Part shown: piece after piece, positions 17,506-29,900 of the stretch
Numbering within the stretch: the stretch's first letter is position 1
Layout: the number at the start of each line of letters is the position of its first letter
DNA from: Mya arenaria
Taxonomy: Eukaryota; Mollusca; Bivalvia; Myida; Myidae
Length of the DNA stretch: 64,000 nt
Assembly (NCBI RefSeq): GCF_026914265.1
Contig: NC_069135.1
Coordinates: forward strand, 1,691,001-1,755,000
Direction: 5' to 3'
Notes under the pieces: generated by a model
Told to the model about the DNA's origin: nothing
Seen by the model: only the letters and a program-made list of their open reading frames with translations
Databases searched by the model: none
Position numbers and translations under genes: made by a program

Positions 17506-19094
17506 AAACTCCTAATACATCAAACACATATTTTGTATTTCTTAAACTACGTAAAACTGAAAGTCTTCCTGATAACCACAGTGTATATTTAACAAATTCA
17601 CTGTTTTGAATTTCTAATGTTAAACCCCGAAGGAAGCATTAAACGTGTAACGAATACAATTTCAAAATAACTGTAATATGATATATCCGAAAGGTTTAGC
17701 GTGTCTTTTAAAGGTTCTTTACAAGCTTTACTTAACACCAAACCAATTCATTCATTTATTTACGGGTCATTCTTAAAAACTGAATAGCACATGCTGTTTC
17801 AAAGAGGCTTATATCTTTCTTACATTTGTACGAAAACAAATATTTATACTTAAATAAATACATCAAAGTATTAAATGTACATTTAAAAAAAATCGATAAA
17901 CGAAGAAAATAATTGTTTAAAAGGTCTTAAGAAATACCAACTCTTTAAATAATTCAGTTTGAGCGTATTTATCAATGAACATGCATCACGGATATTTGGG
18001 CGCAGTGGAAATACGAAAAAATATTTTCGTATGCGGAAAAAATTACCGCGGCCACTCCTAAGACTAATCTTATGACATGTGCACGGTCCTGTGATTAACT
18101 CATTTATTAAGTATTTCTAGAAAGTGTCGTATGCCTGTGCAATGACCAATTCATAAAAATAATATCAACATTCATTAATCATATAATCCCGTTATCGCCG
18201 TACGCGTCACTCAAAATGCAGACATGTTTAGTGGTCACAAAGCCGGACAAGTGGGTTTCCTCCAGATTCGCCGATTTATCCCCGTGACAACACAGACCAG
18301 ATTCTCGCGTAAAATCGTACCAACGAGAATGATTTAAATAATAATCTGATAATTTGTTTCACAATCGTTTTGCTGGAAATAAGTTTAAACATAAAATATA
18401 CTCTTGGTTGTGTGCATGTATTCTTATTTGCAAAAATAAGTGGCTGACAGTCATAACATTTGCCCACACTTCCCAAATCATATAGTCGAAGTTTATTATC
18501 AAAAATGGCATTCCGTCCACAATTTAGCATATATAATACAAACTAAATTTGTTGTATTTCTAACAATTAGTATTTGTATATGTTAAAGTTTAATTTTGAT
18601 TTGATTCACATAAAAGAGCGAGCGTACCTCGGCTGCAGTACCTCGGTCACAGGACAATTTTCAGACGATCGCCAAAAATATGAACTTTTAACATATACAT
18701 AAATGTATATACTAATGTATTTCTTGTCGCCATTTGAAACATATAGAAATACAGGGAATCATCTAAAAAATTCAAAATTGAATAATAATATCTGCAATGT
18801 CGACCGGTTCCAATAAACACTTTCTGGCTATAACGTCGACATCTCGCGAATGATTTTCTGACATAAAAAGTTTTCTGGATTATGTGTATAAGTCTCTAAC
18901 ATTTAACCTATATTGTCTTTAAAAATAAACAAACTAAAAATCATAGACATTTCCAGCTTTTTGATTTAGCAAAACATTATCATAACCATAGAGGCACAGT
19001 AACATTTTTACAGAATGTAATAGTTTCAATTTTGCACCATTGTCATCGTTCATAATTAACGTGCATTTACCGATCAATTCTCTGTAAAAGTACA

Positions 19095-19330
19095 CCATAT
19101 ATGTTAACATTGCTGCTTTTGCTACTACCGCTGCTGCTGATGATGATAACCATAACATTTGCGGGTATACCAACATTTAACGAAGTCGGTTCGTCGCAAT
19201 GGTACACACGCAACTATCACCAAACGCGTTAACATGGCTGCTGGTGCTACAGTTGTTGCTGCTGCTGATGATGATGATAATGATGATGATAACAATAACA
19301 ATTGCTGGTATACCAATACCCAACTTTTGT
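19095..19330. repeat. Two-copy direct repeat rich in GCT and GAT triplets
   Basis: Two segments share the order GTTAACAT, GCTGCT-rich block, GATGAT block, ATAACA and GGTATACCAA (first about 19102-19172, second about 19231-19310). They lie about 130 bp apart and the triplet runs are longer in the second. This looks like a segmental duplication followed by triplet growth. No gene is recognised around it. Confidence 0.6.
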
Positions 19331-19705
19331 TGCTACCCAAATACGGCTGTAGAACATTGCCTTTAACTCAATCTGTAACGCAGGAGTGATCGCATCGAAA
19401 GTGGATGAATCATATATTGGGGAATCTTTCATATGTACCGGAGTTTAAACATTATATGTCACGATCTTCGAAATTCAGTTATGAGTAATGGGTACACAAC
19501 ACATGTTTAATTAATACCGTATCATGCATGTATGGTTATTAATAATTGATAAAAGATGCGATTTTGACACTGAAACGCAGGAAAAGAAATGTGCATGAAT
19601 TTTCTTTCAAAAACATGAAACGAATGGAGAAGAATTCAACGATTAGTTTAATTTTCAGTTCTCAATAGTTTCCTAACTTATATAAGAAATCACGAAAAAC
19701 CTGGT

Positions 19706-19707
<2 letters not shown>

Positions 19708-19766
<59 letters not shown>

Positions 19767-20525
19767 CAACAACTTTATTTAACGAAGGTTACATACTAAG
19801 TGTACAATCATTACAGACATACTACTTATTTCCAGCATGGCCTTCACACAAAAAGTATTACAAAAACACATGTACTAAGTAACATATTAAGCAACATACA
19901 AAACATACAATCACACTATCACTATCATACATTTCTTCGACAAACACAACTCAGTTTAATATGATGATTATAAATTACAATAATTTCATACTGTAAATAA
20001 TGTAGATATATTCAGTAAAACCACATTCAATCAATATATTTACATATTTGGTAGTATCCATTACAAGTTGTTGCAAGAATGTCATATACGTACATTAACA
20101 CAATTCATGTAAACAATGAACTATTTATTATAATGTGAAGTAAATAAAGTGTCAAGATTTTTTGTTCATGTGATAAAATTATTCTGCCAATAAGTAGTCT
20201 TTTAATGCATGTTTAAAGGCTGGTAGCTTATTTTGACATTTAATGTATGTAGGAAGATAATTCCAAATTTTCATTGCTTTATAGGCAAATGTTTTTTTTA
20301 CATAGTTTGTTCTAGGTTTTACAACAAAAAGATCCTTGTTTTCTGAAGAACGCAAGTTATAGTGCTCATTTTTGGCAAATGTTAACAATTCTGTGAAGTA
20401 CGAAGGAGTCAATCATTTCATGCTTTTGAAAACAAGTAATGAAAGATGATAATAGCACCTGTCTTCAAAAGATAGCAACCCTGACTGTTTGAACATGTTT
20501 CTGCAGTGGCTAGTTTCGTCGCATT
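19708..20525 (-). mobile_element. 5'-truncated LINE 3' end (CR1/L2-like group) with (ATT)n tail
   Basis: On the minus strand about 110 codons match the C-terminal end of non-LTR retrotransposon polyproteins: FKQSGLLSFEDRC, then HYNLRS..., KPRTN, KIWNYLP and LPAFKHALKDYL (20179-20500). One in-frame TGA lies shortly after FKSMK, so the copy is dead. About 400 bp of 3' UTR follow, ending in a GTT/ATT repeat (AAC/AAT on +, about 19708-19772), as expected for a LINE tail. The left end of the match near 20525 is the truncation point. Confidence 0.75.
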
Positions 20526-20746
20526 GTGTTTAAAAAATAAATAAAAAAATATGACAGCCATAAGAGGAGTGTATCATTTACAAGCGCAGCACTGTTGAGA
20601 AGTGAGAAGAAGACAATATTGTGATCACCAATGTACGTACATGATGGCAAATAAAGTAAAGTCAATAGTCCATCAATTCTTATATGTTAAAATCTTCAAA
20701 AAAAAATGCATTTTTTCACACGACCCGAATTTTGAAGCAAATCAGT

Positions 20747-21409
20747 TCACATCCGTTCATTCACCATTTCCGGGGTGAAATGTTTGGCCATTGCAGCCTC
20801 CCGATCGTTCCCCTGTACGAATTCAAGCCATGCGTCCACGTACGTCTTCCGGTCAAGACTGTCGCTGGAGTCCATGGTCAGGTCTTTGAAAACCGCTTTT
20901 ACACGGTCTGTGTCGGTGAAACCAAAGCACGCCAATCCCTTCACCATTTCGTCCACAGTTATAAAGCCGTCTTTGTCGCCGTCGAAGATATCGAAGAAAG
21001 TCTCGACCATCAGGGAGAAATATATGGGGAACGGGCACGGTTTTAGTCGGAGAATCTCGCCGTACGCCCGGATGTACATGTCTTCTGTGACATTCATGTC
21101 CGTGGCCACCGCCGTCGCCACCTGCACGGCCGTGAGGATCTGGTCCCGAGCCAGCGGACCGGAAGATCCCGCCTTTTTGTCCATGTTTCCCACATATTCC
21201 ACGAGGGCGGCCCAGCCGTCGACAAGCCACTTTTGTATCTCGTCAGCCTCCTCGCTCTCCAACCGAAACTCCCGTATAAACGTGTCCGCCATCTCCTTGT
21301 ACTCGCTCTTTGACATAAGTCCTGTCCCCTTCTTGTTGTGCATTCGGTACCATATTCTTATCTTTGACTCAACGAATTGAGAGAGTTTTTCGTCTTTCTG
21401 TGATCCCAT
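20747..21409 (-). CDS. EF-hand protein, sarcoplasmic calcium-binding/calexcitin-like, apparently intronless
   Basis: An uninterrupted minus-strand frame of 220 residues from ATG 21407-21409 to the stop at 20747-20749. One canonical EF-hand loop is at about residues 143-154 (DGDKDGFITVDE). An N-terminal degenerate loop lies near residues 24-36 (NKKGTGLMSKSEY) and another near 179-190 (TMDSSDSLDRKTY). The WYR...EYKEMADTF pattern and the C-terminal domain resemble invertebrate sarcoplasmic calcium-binding proteins and calexcitins, which are around 180-200 residues, so this one is slightly long. The role is calcium buffering or signalling in the cytosol. The frame stays open upstream to a TTG at 21473, but the first ATG fits better with the TATA box at 21495-21502. 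Coding GC is far above the flanks. It lies between two LINE fragments, and the lack of introns is consistent with a retrogene. No canonical poly(A) signal was seen close by. Confidence 0.8.
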   Translation of the reverse strand: MGSQKDEKLSQFVESKIRIWYRMHNKKGTGLMSKSEYKEMADTFIREFRLESEEADEIQKWLVDGWAALVEYVGNMDKKAGSSGPLARDQILTAVQVATAVATDMNVTEDMYIRAYGEILRLKPCPFPIYFSLMVETFFDIFDGDKDGFITVDEMVKGLACFGFTDTDRVKAVFKDLTMDSSDSLDRKTYVDAWLEFVQGNDREAAMAKHFTPEMVNERM

Positions 21410-21494
21410 TCTGGTCAAGGGAATAACAAAATTAGCGAAGAAATGTTCCACCTCAGGGACACGGAGCAGGGACAATGGTTTATTCCAAACTCGG

Positions 21495-21502
21495 TATTTA
21501 TA
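21495..21502 (-). promoter_or_regulatory. TATA box of the EF-hand gene
   Basis: TATAAATA on the minus strand, 86 bp upstream of the ATG. Transcription would start about 30 bp downstream, near 21465, giving a 5' UTR of roughly 55 nt. Confidence 0.5.
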
Positions 21503-22099
21503 CCATATGAAATGTTAATTTAATTTTGTACGAATCAGCGGTCTTAAGAAATAATGCCCTTGGTCACGAAATCAGATATTCATAGTATTAATCTGTCAGT
21601 TCGCAGTTAAATCGATATGAAAATGAAAACGCACTTTTGACAGTTCGGATTTCTTAATAAAATTTAATAAGACCTGTCGGTTTTCTGGGACAGAATTCTG
21701 GGAAATTCTTGAAACAACTTGTCACCAGGGTCATGCAGCGATCGTTCAAACAAATGCAATTCTTTCGTTCCATGTTCATCTTACATTCGTGTCATTCTTT
21801 TCAATGAAAAGAAACAATATGGCGGATACGAGTAACGTCTCTGACGTCACGATGAAAATTTACGAACGAGAAACCGGACTTTTCCGATGATGGGCAATAT
21901 CGGAAACGTACAATATGCGAATATGATTAGTCGGTTAATACATCGTAAATTTTCGCTAAAGTTCGGAAATTTCATTTCGGACGTTAAAAATAGACATATC
22001 ATGAGCCAAATCCATGGTGTTGACATAGTCACTGCATAGTATATAAAGTGTACCATTATTCAGACGTCAATTGGATTTCCGACACTGTTGAATATTTGT

Positions 22100-25000
22100 T
22101 TGTCACTAATACGAAGAATATTACTCAGTCGTGCTATTCAATAAAGAGACATGATAGCTTTTTAATGTTTTTATCGATATGCTTACTTTTATGTGACTTT
22201 TATGTGGCGATGTTCACCCATGTCCAGGACCTGCTAATGGAAATGATATCTCTGACAATTACAAGGCATTTACCAAACGTGGCCTTCATTTCATTAATGT
22301 TCATGTGCGAAGTCTCCTGGCCAAATTGGATGAAATTCGGATTATCTCACGTCAAACAAAAGCAGCATACATATGTATCACAGAAACTTGGCTGGACGAC
22401 ACGGTTCCGGATGCTGAAATTTCACTTGATAATTACTCAGTTCAAAGAAGAGATAGAAATCGACAAGGTGGTGCATCCGGAACCGTATCGTACTAATTTA
22501 TATACGCAAAGACTTTGCTTTTAACAGTCGCAGCGATTTACAACATGAAGATCTAGAAGCAACATGGCTGGAAGTCCTATTGCCAAAATCCAAACCCATT
22601 CTGTGTGGAGTTGTATATAGACCACTCCATCAAACAAATATTTAATGTCTTCTAGACAGTTTGTGTTCATCAACTTGTCATTTTAGAGTATAAAACAATT
22701 TTGTTAGGCGTTTTTAATACTGATGTCACTAAGACGTCAAAACCACGCACTCTGTTTTCTGCTTTAGTTCTTTTATTGATATGTTTATTTTTACAAAACT
22801 GATACATGATTTTACAAGGATATGTTGTACAACATCCACTACTATAGATTTGATATTAGTGTCAGATCCGAATAATATTTCACACTCTGGAGTTATTGAA
22901 ACAAGTTTCAGTGATCACAGCATCATTTTGTGTACGCGAAAGGTTTCTAATGCATTAATTGGATCGCATAATAATATTACAACACGATCCATGAAAAACT
23001 ATATTAAAGATGGGTTTCAAGGAAACTTGTTAGCTGCTGATTGGACAAGTATTATTCTTTCTGATAACGCTTCTGAAGCTTGGTTTTTTTTAAGAATACT
23101 TTTATGTCAGTTGTTAACAATCTTGCACCAGTTAAACAACTGCGTATTAAACAAAGAACGGAACTATGGATAAATTCTGATATCCTAAATGCAATAAAAC
23201 AGAGGGACTCCGCATTTGAACAGTATCGAAAAGACAGAAGTGATGAAAATTATAGTACTTTTAAATCATTACGTAACAAAACACAGTATTTGATTGATTC
23301 ATCCAAGAAAAGCTTTTTCACTGAGACTCTGGAAGAAAACAAAAATGATTCCAAGTCTCAGTGGTGTTTTCTTAAAAATCTTGGCTTATCTTCTAAGAAA
23401 GGGTTATCTTCATCAAGTTCCAATATTTGTCTTAATATAATTAGTGGTGATATTTGTTTTGATAAGAAAACTATTGCCGAGTCTTTTAACTCATTTTATA
23501 CCACAAGTGCCTCTAAGTTTGTTGAAAAATTATCAGTTTGTGTAAATAAGTGGAAAATCTTTTGTGACAAAATTGTATTCCAATTTAGGCGTGTTGTTAA
23601 AAAGCTTTTCTTTTTCATTTGTTTCCGAAAATCAGATTTTGATATATTTGTCTCAGTTGAGTGCTAATAAGGCTACAGGTTTAGATGGTATTTCTTATCG
23701 TTTTTAAAAGATGGAGCTTCTATTATTACCGAACCTCTTGCCCATGTCATAAATTTATCCCTTATTCAAGGTGTGGTACCAGATGATCTTAAATCAGTTA
23801 GAGTAATTCCCATATTTAAAAAGAATGACAAAACTTCTGTAGGTAAGTACCGCCCGGTTTCTATTCTAAGTCTTGTATCAAAGATTTATGAAAGGGTTGT
23901 ATATGACCAAGTTGAATCATACTTCAAAGTAAACAAGTTATTGTATAAATTTCAGTCTGGGTTTAGAAGTGGCTACTCAACAGATACATGTCTAATTCAT
24001 TTATCAGATTTCATAAGGATGGAGATGGACAAAGGTCACGTAGTAGGTGTGATTCTGTTAGACCTCCAAAATGCTTTCGATACAGTCGACCACTCTATCC
24101 TTCTTATGAAGCTTCGATAAGCAGGACTTGGTGATGGCATTTTAAGATGGTTTGAATCCTATCTTTCAGATAGATAGCAACTAGTTGATATCTCAAGTAT
24201 ACAGTCTACTACTTCTACTATTGCATGTGGAGTTCCTCAGGGTTCCATACTAGGCCCTCTTCTTTTTTTTGGATTTGTGTTAACGATATGTCAGCCGTGG
24301 TTAAAAACAAGCTCTTGTTATACGCTGATGATCCTTGCATACTTGTTTCAGGTAAATGTAAGTTTTCTGTGGAAACGTCATTGAAAGATGACCTGCATCG
24401 TGTCAGTCAATAGTCGGTTGATGATAAGTTGTCACTTCATTTAGGCAAACTGAGTCAATTTTATTTGGGTCTAAATATAAAATAAGGTCAAACTCAACAG
24501 TTGATATTACATGTAATGGTACCACTATTGAACCAACTGCTGTAAAAATATCTTGGCGCAACTATTGATCAGACCCTATCTTTTGATTCTATGGCTCGTT
24601 CCATATTAAAAAAGGCTAATGCAAGGTTAAAATATCTATATCGAAAGAAAGGTTACCTTACAAAACACACCAATAAACTCCTTGTCATGTATGGCCTTAA
24701 TTCAATGCCATTTTGATTATGCCTGTTCTATGTGGTATCATGGTCTGACCAAGTTACTTAAAACCAAATAAATTAATGAGGTTTGTTTTGAATCTTGATG
24801 CAAGGTCTCACATTGGCCCAGAACACTTTAAATCACTCAACTGGTTACCTGTCAACAAACGTGTAGACCAGATTATTTTAGGTCATGTCTTTAGAATAAA
24901 AAATAGCATAGCCCCGGACTACATGGGAGACAATTTTATCTCCCAATATACTGTACACACACATAGGACAAGGTTATGTCAGAAAGGGGCTTATGCTGTT

Positions 25001-25160
25001 CCAGAGGTAAAAGGTGGTGGGTTAAAGTCCTTCTTCTTTTCTGGTATTTCCTTATGGAACAAATTGCCATCTTGTATAGCACAGACTAAGAAATTACCTG
25101 TTTTTAAATTGCTAGTAAAGATTTTTTTTTCAGATAATTTGGCATAATTAGTTATGCTAT
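22100..25160 (+). mobile_element. Degenerate, nearly full-length CR1/L2-like LINE
   Basis: In order along the + strand: a hydrophobic stretch and 2A-like motif GDVHPCPGP (22206-22232); AP-endonuclease pieces RSLLAKLDEI (about 22304), ITETWLDD (about 22377), GVVYRPL (about 22606), TIDLILVSDPNN (about 22839) and SDHSII (about 22911); a linker; reverse transcriptase with VIPIFKKND...YRPVSILS (about 23800), FRSGYST, LDLQNAFDTVDH (about 24060), GVPQGSILGPLLF (about 24229) and YADD (about 24320); and a C-terminal region with WLPVNKRV and LWNKLPS, ending at TAA 25145-25147. The frame changes several times, so the copy is inactive. One visible lesion is an exact 11-bp tandem duplication (22185-22206). 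The domain order and the RT and C-terminal motifs fit the CR1/L2 group. Both ends are approximate and no target-site duplication was identified. Confidence 0.88.
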
Positions 25161-25749
25161 TAAAAGGCTTTTTTTCATTTATTTATTCAAAGATTTTCAG
25201 TAAAGGAACTATTTTAACTTAACCTCGCATTTTATAAGTACTTCGTACTGTCATATTCATACTATAATGTGATTATTATATATAACTTTCTCAACTTATA
25301 ACTAATTATTTAATGGGAAAGTTATAAGTGTTTTCTCACCTTTTTTATTATCAAGAAATGGTATTAACTGTGGGTAATTGTCTAGAGTGATTGGTTTTAA
25401 ATACTTAGCGGACATATTCTGTGAACTGGTTCATATAGGTCCGTGATTGCATTAAGCAAATCACAAAACAATAAATATAGAATGTTAATCGCTTTTTATT
25501 TAGAATAATAAAAAGAGAAAATATGACAATCGTAAGAGGAGTCAACCTTCCATAATAATTATTAATCGCATACATAAATAAATGAAACATTTCCCAGTGT
25601 TTCTTTAGGGTATCGGGTCCAAAATATAACTTCACACCTATGATGGGTGACTTTGAATGAATTTTCTGTTTTGTGTCTTTCGAGAGAAACCACACAATAC
25701 ATTTAGTCCAATCTGCGAAACTCAACCAGTACTGCCAATATTAATCACG
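25161..25749. other. Spacer between the LINE and the DCLRE1B gene
   Basis: The first part may be LINE 3' UTR (T-rich, TTTATTTATT near 25175). A 106-codon minus-strand ORF (25405-25725) shows no recognisable motif and has no splice or promoter support. Nothing else was seen. Confidence 0.4.
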
Positions 25750-25902
25750 CGTACGTCATTGAAAGGGAGGTAATAACTGCATCGCTAGATACTACTGTAT
25801 GTACTTCTGTTAACTTACGTCCTAGTATTTTATGGGTTACGGCCCATGTATTTAAATTTGTCATTGATTTTCGAAGTTGGTGAAACTTAACAAAACCTTA
25901 CA
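25750..25902 (+). other. Candidate 5' untranslated exon of DCLRE1B
   Basis: A near-perfect donor (CA|GTAAGT at 25901-25908) ends a segment with locally higher GC that contains ACGTCA (25754-25759). A good acceptor (TTTTAATGCATTTCAG, ending 26888) lies 40 bp before the DCLRE1B start codon. Together they suggest a 5' UTR intron of 986 bp. The exon's 5' limit is a guess. Confidence 0.35.
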
Positions 25903-26927
25903 GTAAGTGTATTTTAGAATAAGTGATGCATATGAGCTTGGGCTACAGGCAACATGTCTGATAGGCTTAATTCGAAAGTATGGTAAATTTCACTGGTCTA
26001 GCGCTATTTTTCCTTAAAAGCATGGCGGAATGTCTCTCACCACTTAAAAACAATGGGAATTTTCACAAAATATTTTGGGCCAACAAAAACAAGGTAAAAT
26101 CATAACTCCTGACTGCTTTTACGAAAAATATCTGTGATTGTTTTCTTCCTAAATATCAGGAGTGTGTCATCTGCACTTAGTTTACATGCAAATCAAAGTA
26201 AACTGATAACAATTCTGTGTTTTAAAATAATGTTCATTGTTTTGTTTGAGTTGCCCTTTTCTTCTTTGTTTTCTGACTAGTGTCCATGTTAATAAATTTA
26301 TTCTGTCACTTGCATAGAACTGATCCAAAAACAAGGTGCAGTGTAAATTTGGTGCTATAAGGTTAGTTAGTTACAGGAGAGAAGGGATTTCCTTAGGAAT
26401 TTTCTGGTTGGGGTTGACAAATTTGGGGGTCTCTAGGGCTGTATGCTATGGGCTTCCAATATTATGGTTTATATCTAGTAAATCTTATTTTAGGGTCCCT
26501 GGGATGCACAGTAGGTTGTAAATGGGGTTTCTAGCCAGAAAATTGAATCAGGAACTCAGGTTTATTGACAAATCCCTGGATGGAGTATTATAGAAGAACA
26601 TTTATAATTATATAATGGAAGCCAGAACTACTTTTATTGTAGACTTTCTCGCTAGTGGAGCTTGAGTCAAGGGTTAAAGTTCTACTCTGTGCCCACAAAA
26701 CCAGTCTTACCAGTTAATTGATAAGTCCATGTTATGCATTGACATATAGTCAATGCCTTTGGATTGTGTCCGTCCTGGGTAATCATGTGTTCTGGAGATG
26801 AATGTTGTTCTGTCCAGATGTTTTCACCAATGATGATAAACTACTTATCGTCTCTGTTTTAACTTTAAATTATTTTAATGCATTTCAGTCAGTTGTAATT
26901 TTGAGGGGCTACAGGAGCTGAGTCAGC

Positions 26928-29900
26928 ATGAATGGCTGTGTTATACCGCACACGCCCATAGCGGTGGACTTCTGGAAAGTCCGAGCATGTCCTCAAGCTC
27001 GAGTCTTTTTCCTAACTCATCTACATGGTGACCATGTAACAGGTGAACTTAATTGATTTTTTGTTAATCTTTGACTTACATGAGAAAAATATAAATTTCC
27101 TTACTGGTAAGCAACCTGTTTTTGCCCAGAAATAGAGTTTGTTCTGATATAACTGAGACTGTGCGCATGTGTTACAAGCCAAATAGCTTTGGGTTTAAAA
27201 AAAGTATTGTCCTATGTTGAATATAAACAATAAGTAACAAAATAAGCAAGGAAATGTTCCTAATAATACATCTATGATGAAGAGTACTCGTTCTTAAAAT
27301 AATCATTGTCAAAAGTTAAGAAATTCATATTTACTATTAAAGATGCTTTATGAAAAAGGCCCCTCAAATATTTGTTACATCAAATAATCAATAAATTTTG
27401 TTAAATTTCCAATAAAAAGCTTTAAGTAAAAGGCAGCACTCATTACATGCCACTAGCATGTTATGGTATCAGAAAACAACTAGCATGATGCAGTGTGCTG
27501 TATTTCTACTGTGAGATTTAGAAAAGGAAATTATGAAAAGGAAATTATAAATTAACTTAATATGTGGATATTTCAATCACTCTATTTACATCCATTGAGC
27601 ACTGTTAAAATTTTAAATTCCATAAAATTGAAATCAGAAAATAAGCTTTACATTTTTTTTAAATACTCAGTACTTTAATCCCTGGTATACACTAACTAAC
27701 ATTGATGTTACAGGTCTGACCTCCTCCTGGAACAGCCCAATCTACTGCTCTGAGGTCACAGAACAGCTGCTACTACAGCGGTATGGCATCAAGTCAGAGC
27801 TCATCCATTCCCTACAGGTAGAATAGATTTTGGATCAAGCTAGAGGGAGACTTAGGTCTAAAAAGAATACATTCGGTTTGGGTAACCCGACCATACCTAC
27901 AAAATTGCTGTTTTTATAGTCAGTTAAAGAATAATAATAACTTAAAAAATAATAATCAAAATAAGAATAATGTTCAAACAAGAAGCCTAATAAATAATAA
28001 AAATGAAAGAAAACCTACAATCCTACCTGTTTTTGAAAAGGATGTAACCCTAACCAAACCATTTTATAGCCTCATTGATTGTGAAACATTTCCTTGTTTG
28101 AAATTATGCTGTAGTTATTGTTTGAAAAATAATTTGGTTAAATTTTTAAGGTTCTCTGCCGTTGTCTGCTCTCTAGGAGATTTTTTTGTCAATCTGAGAT
28201 ATTTTGTTATACTGGTAGTATGTTTTTTTACAATGTTTGTGAAATAAAAGCTCTCAAGCCTTTGAATGTACATAATGTGGGCTAACTTACAGATGACTTT
28301 CATTATGACCTATTGTTGACAGTTTTTGTGTTGCCTGAAAAGACGACATATAGAGGTTACTATTGTCGGCGGCGTCGGTGTCGGCGGCGGCGGCGTCCGC
28401 GTCCCATTTTCGCTTGTCCGGGGTATATCTCCTAAACTATTAGTGGTATCAACTTGAAACTTCATATGTAGATAGATCTAATTGAGGGCAAGTGCAGTGC
28501 ACAAGAACTGTTACTCTTGCTTCCATATTTTTAGAGTTATTGCCCTTTGTTATTTTTCATGCTTAAAGTTTTGTCCGGGGCATATCTTGTAGAATATAAG
28601 AGTTATCAACTTGAAACTTCATATGTAGATAGATCTCATGGAGGGCAAGTGCAGTGCACAATAACAGTAACTCTTGCTTTCTTAGTTTTAAAATTATTGC
28701 CCTTTGTTAATTTTCATGCTTAAAGTTTTGTCCGGGGCATATCTTGAAGAATATAAGAGGTATCAACTTGAAACTTCATAGCTAGATAGATCTCATTGAG
28801 GGCAAGTGCAGTGCACAATAACAGTAACTCTTGCTTTCTTAGTTTTAAAGTTATTGCCCTTTGTTAATTTTCATGCTTAAAGTTTTGTCCGGGGCATATC
28901 TTGAAGAATATAAGAGGTATCAACTTGAAACTTCATAGCTAGATAGATCTCATTGAGGGCAAGTGCAGTGCACAAGAACCGTTACTCTTGCTGCCATATT
29001 TTAAGAGTTATTGCCCTTTGTTAATTTTCTTGCTTAGGTTTTGTCCGTGGCATATCTCGTAAACTATAGGAGGTTTCAACCTTAAACTTATTCCGTAGGT
29101 ATATCTGATTGAGGGTTCAAATGCCACCTACACTTGAAAGTTAAATGGCAACATCATTGTCTATAAATGAATAAAATGCCAATCTAACAGCTATAATGTT
29201 GACAGTAAATAATTCGTCAGGCGACACATCCGACTCGCGGAGTTCTAGTTAAAAAAAGAGATACGGTTCATGTTTTCAGATTTAAATTTATATACAAGAA
29301 TTGTATGAGTGCATGTATATAATTCTTTATATTCTAGATTGGGGAGCCAGAGATTGTGTACCTGGATGAGGTCCAACAAGAACAGATGACAGTTACAGCC
29401 CTGGACGCCAACCACTGCCCAGGGGCTGTCATGTTCCTCATGGAGGGGTACTTCGGCACCATACTGCACACGGGAGACTTCCGGTACCAGCCAGGCATGG
29501 TGCATGACACAGTTCTCAACAAACATGTTGGTATGTTAGAGGGTCTGCTCTCAGGCATTATGCTAGTATCCTTCTCATCAACTTTCAGAAAAAACCTTGA
29601 AAAAGCAGTCACAAATAGAAAAATTATATACTTCAAGTTTATAAGTGTGTCATTTTTACATTTTATAGACAAATGCATTTTAATTATGTCCTTTGAAAGA
29701 AATCGTATTGCTTTACACATGTCTGTCCATCAGTAGGTTGGTTGATATACCAAATTTTGTCCATTTAATAACTAGAGAACACCTGGGCCTAAGGTCCTCA
29801 CAATTACATGCACTGCTATCATGAGGATGCATCAATGTTTTATTGGAAACCATACTCAAAACAACATTAAGAACTGGTCAGTAACTATACCTTCTCTCCT

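Larger units (their letters stand above)
12507..19090. other. Long gene-poor stretch, probably intergenic or upstream intron
   Basis: No exon of the minus-strand membrane protein could be placed here, although its first exon(s) may lie in it. Visible items are a 24-bp inverted repeat (13391-13720), a C21 run (15786-15806), a small foldback (18011-18032) and an ORF with one hydrophobic stretch (17245-17505). The rest is AT-rich single-copy-looking sequence. Confidence 0.5.

Noticed and set aside
18011-18032. ATACGAAAA / TTTTCGTAT foldback as a regulatory hairpin or terminator
   Set aside because: A 9-bp AT-rich stem is expected by chance in this composition and no transcript is near.
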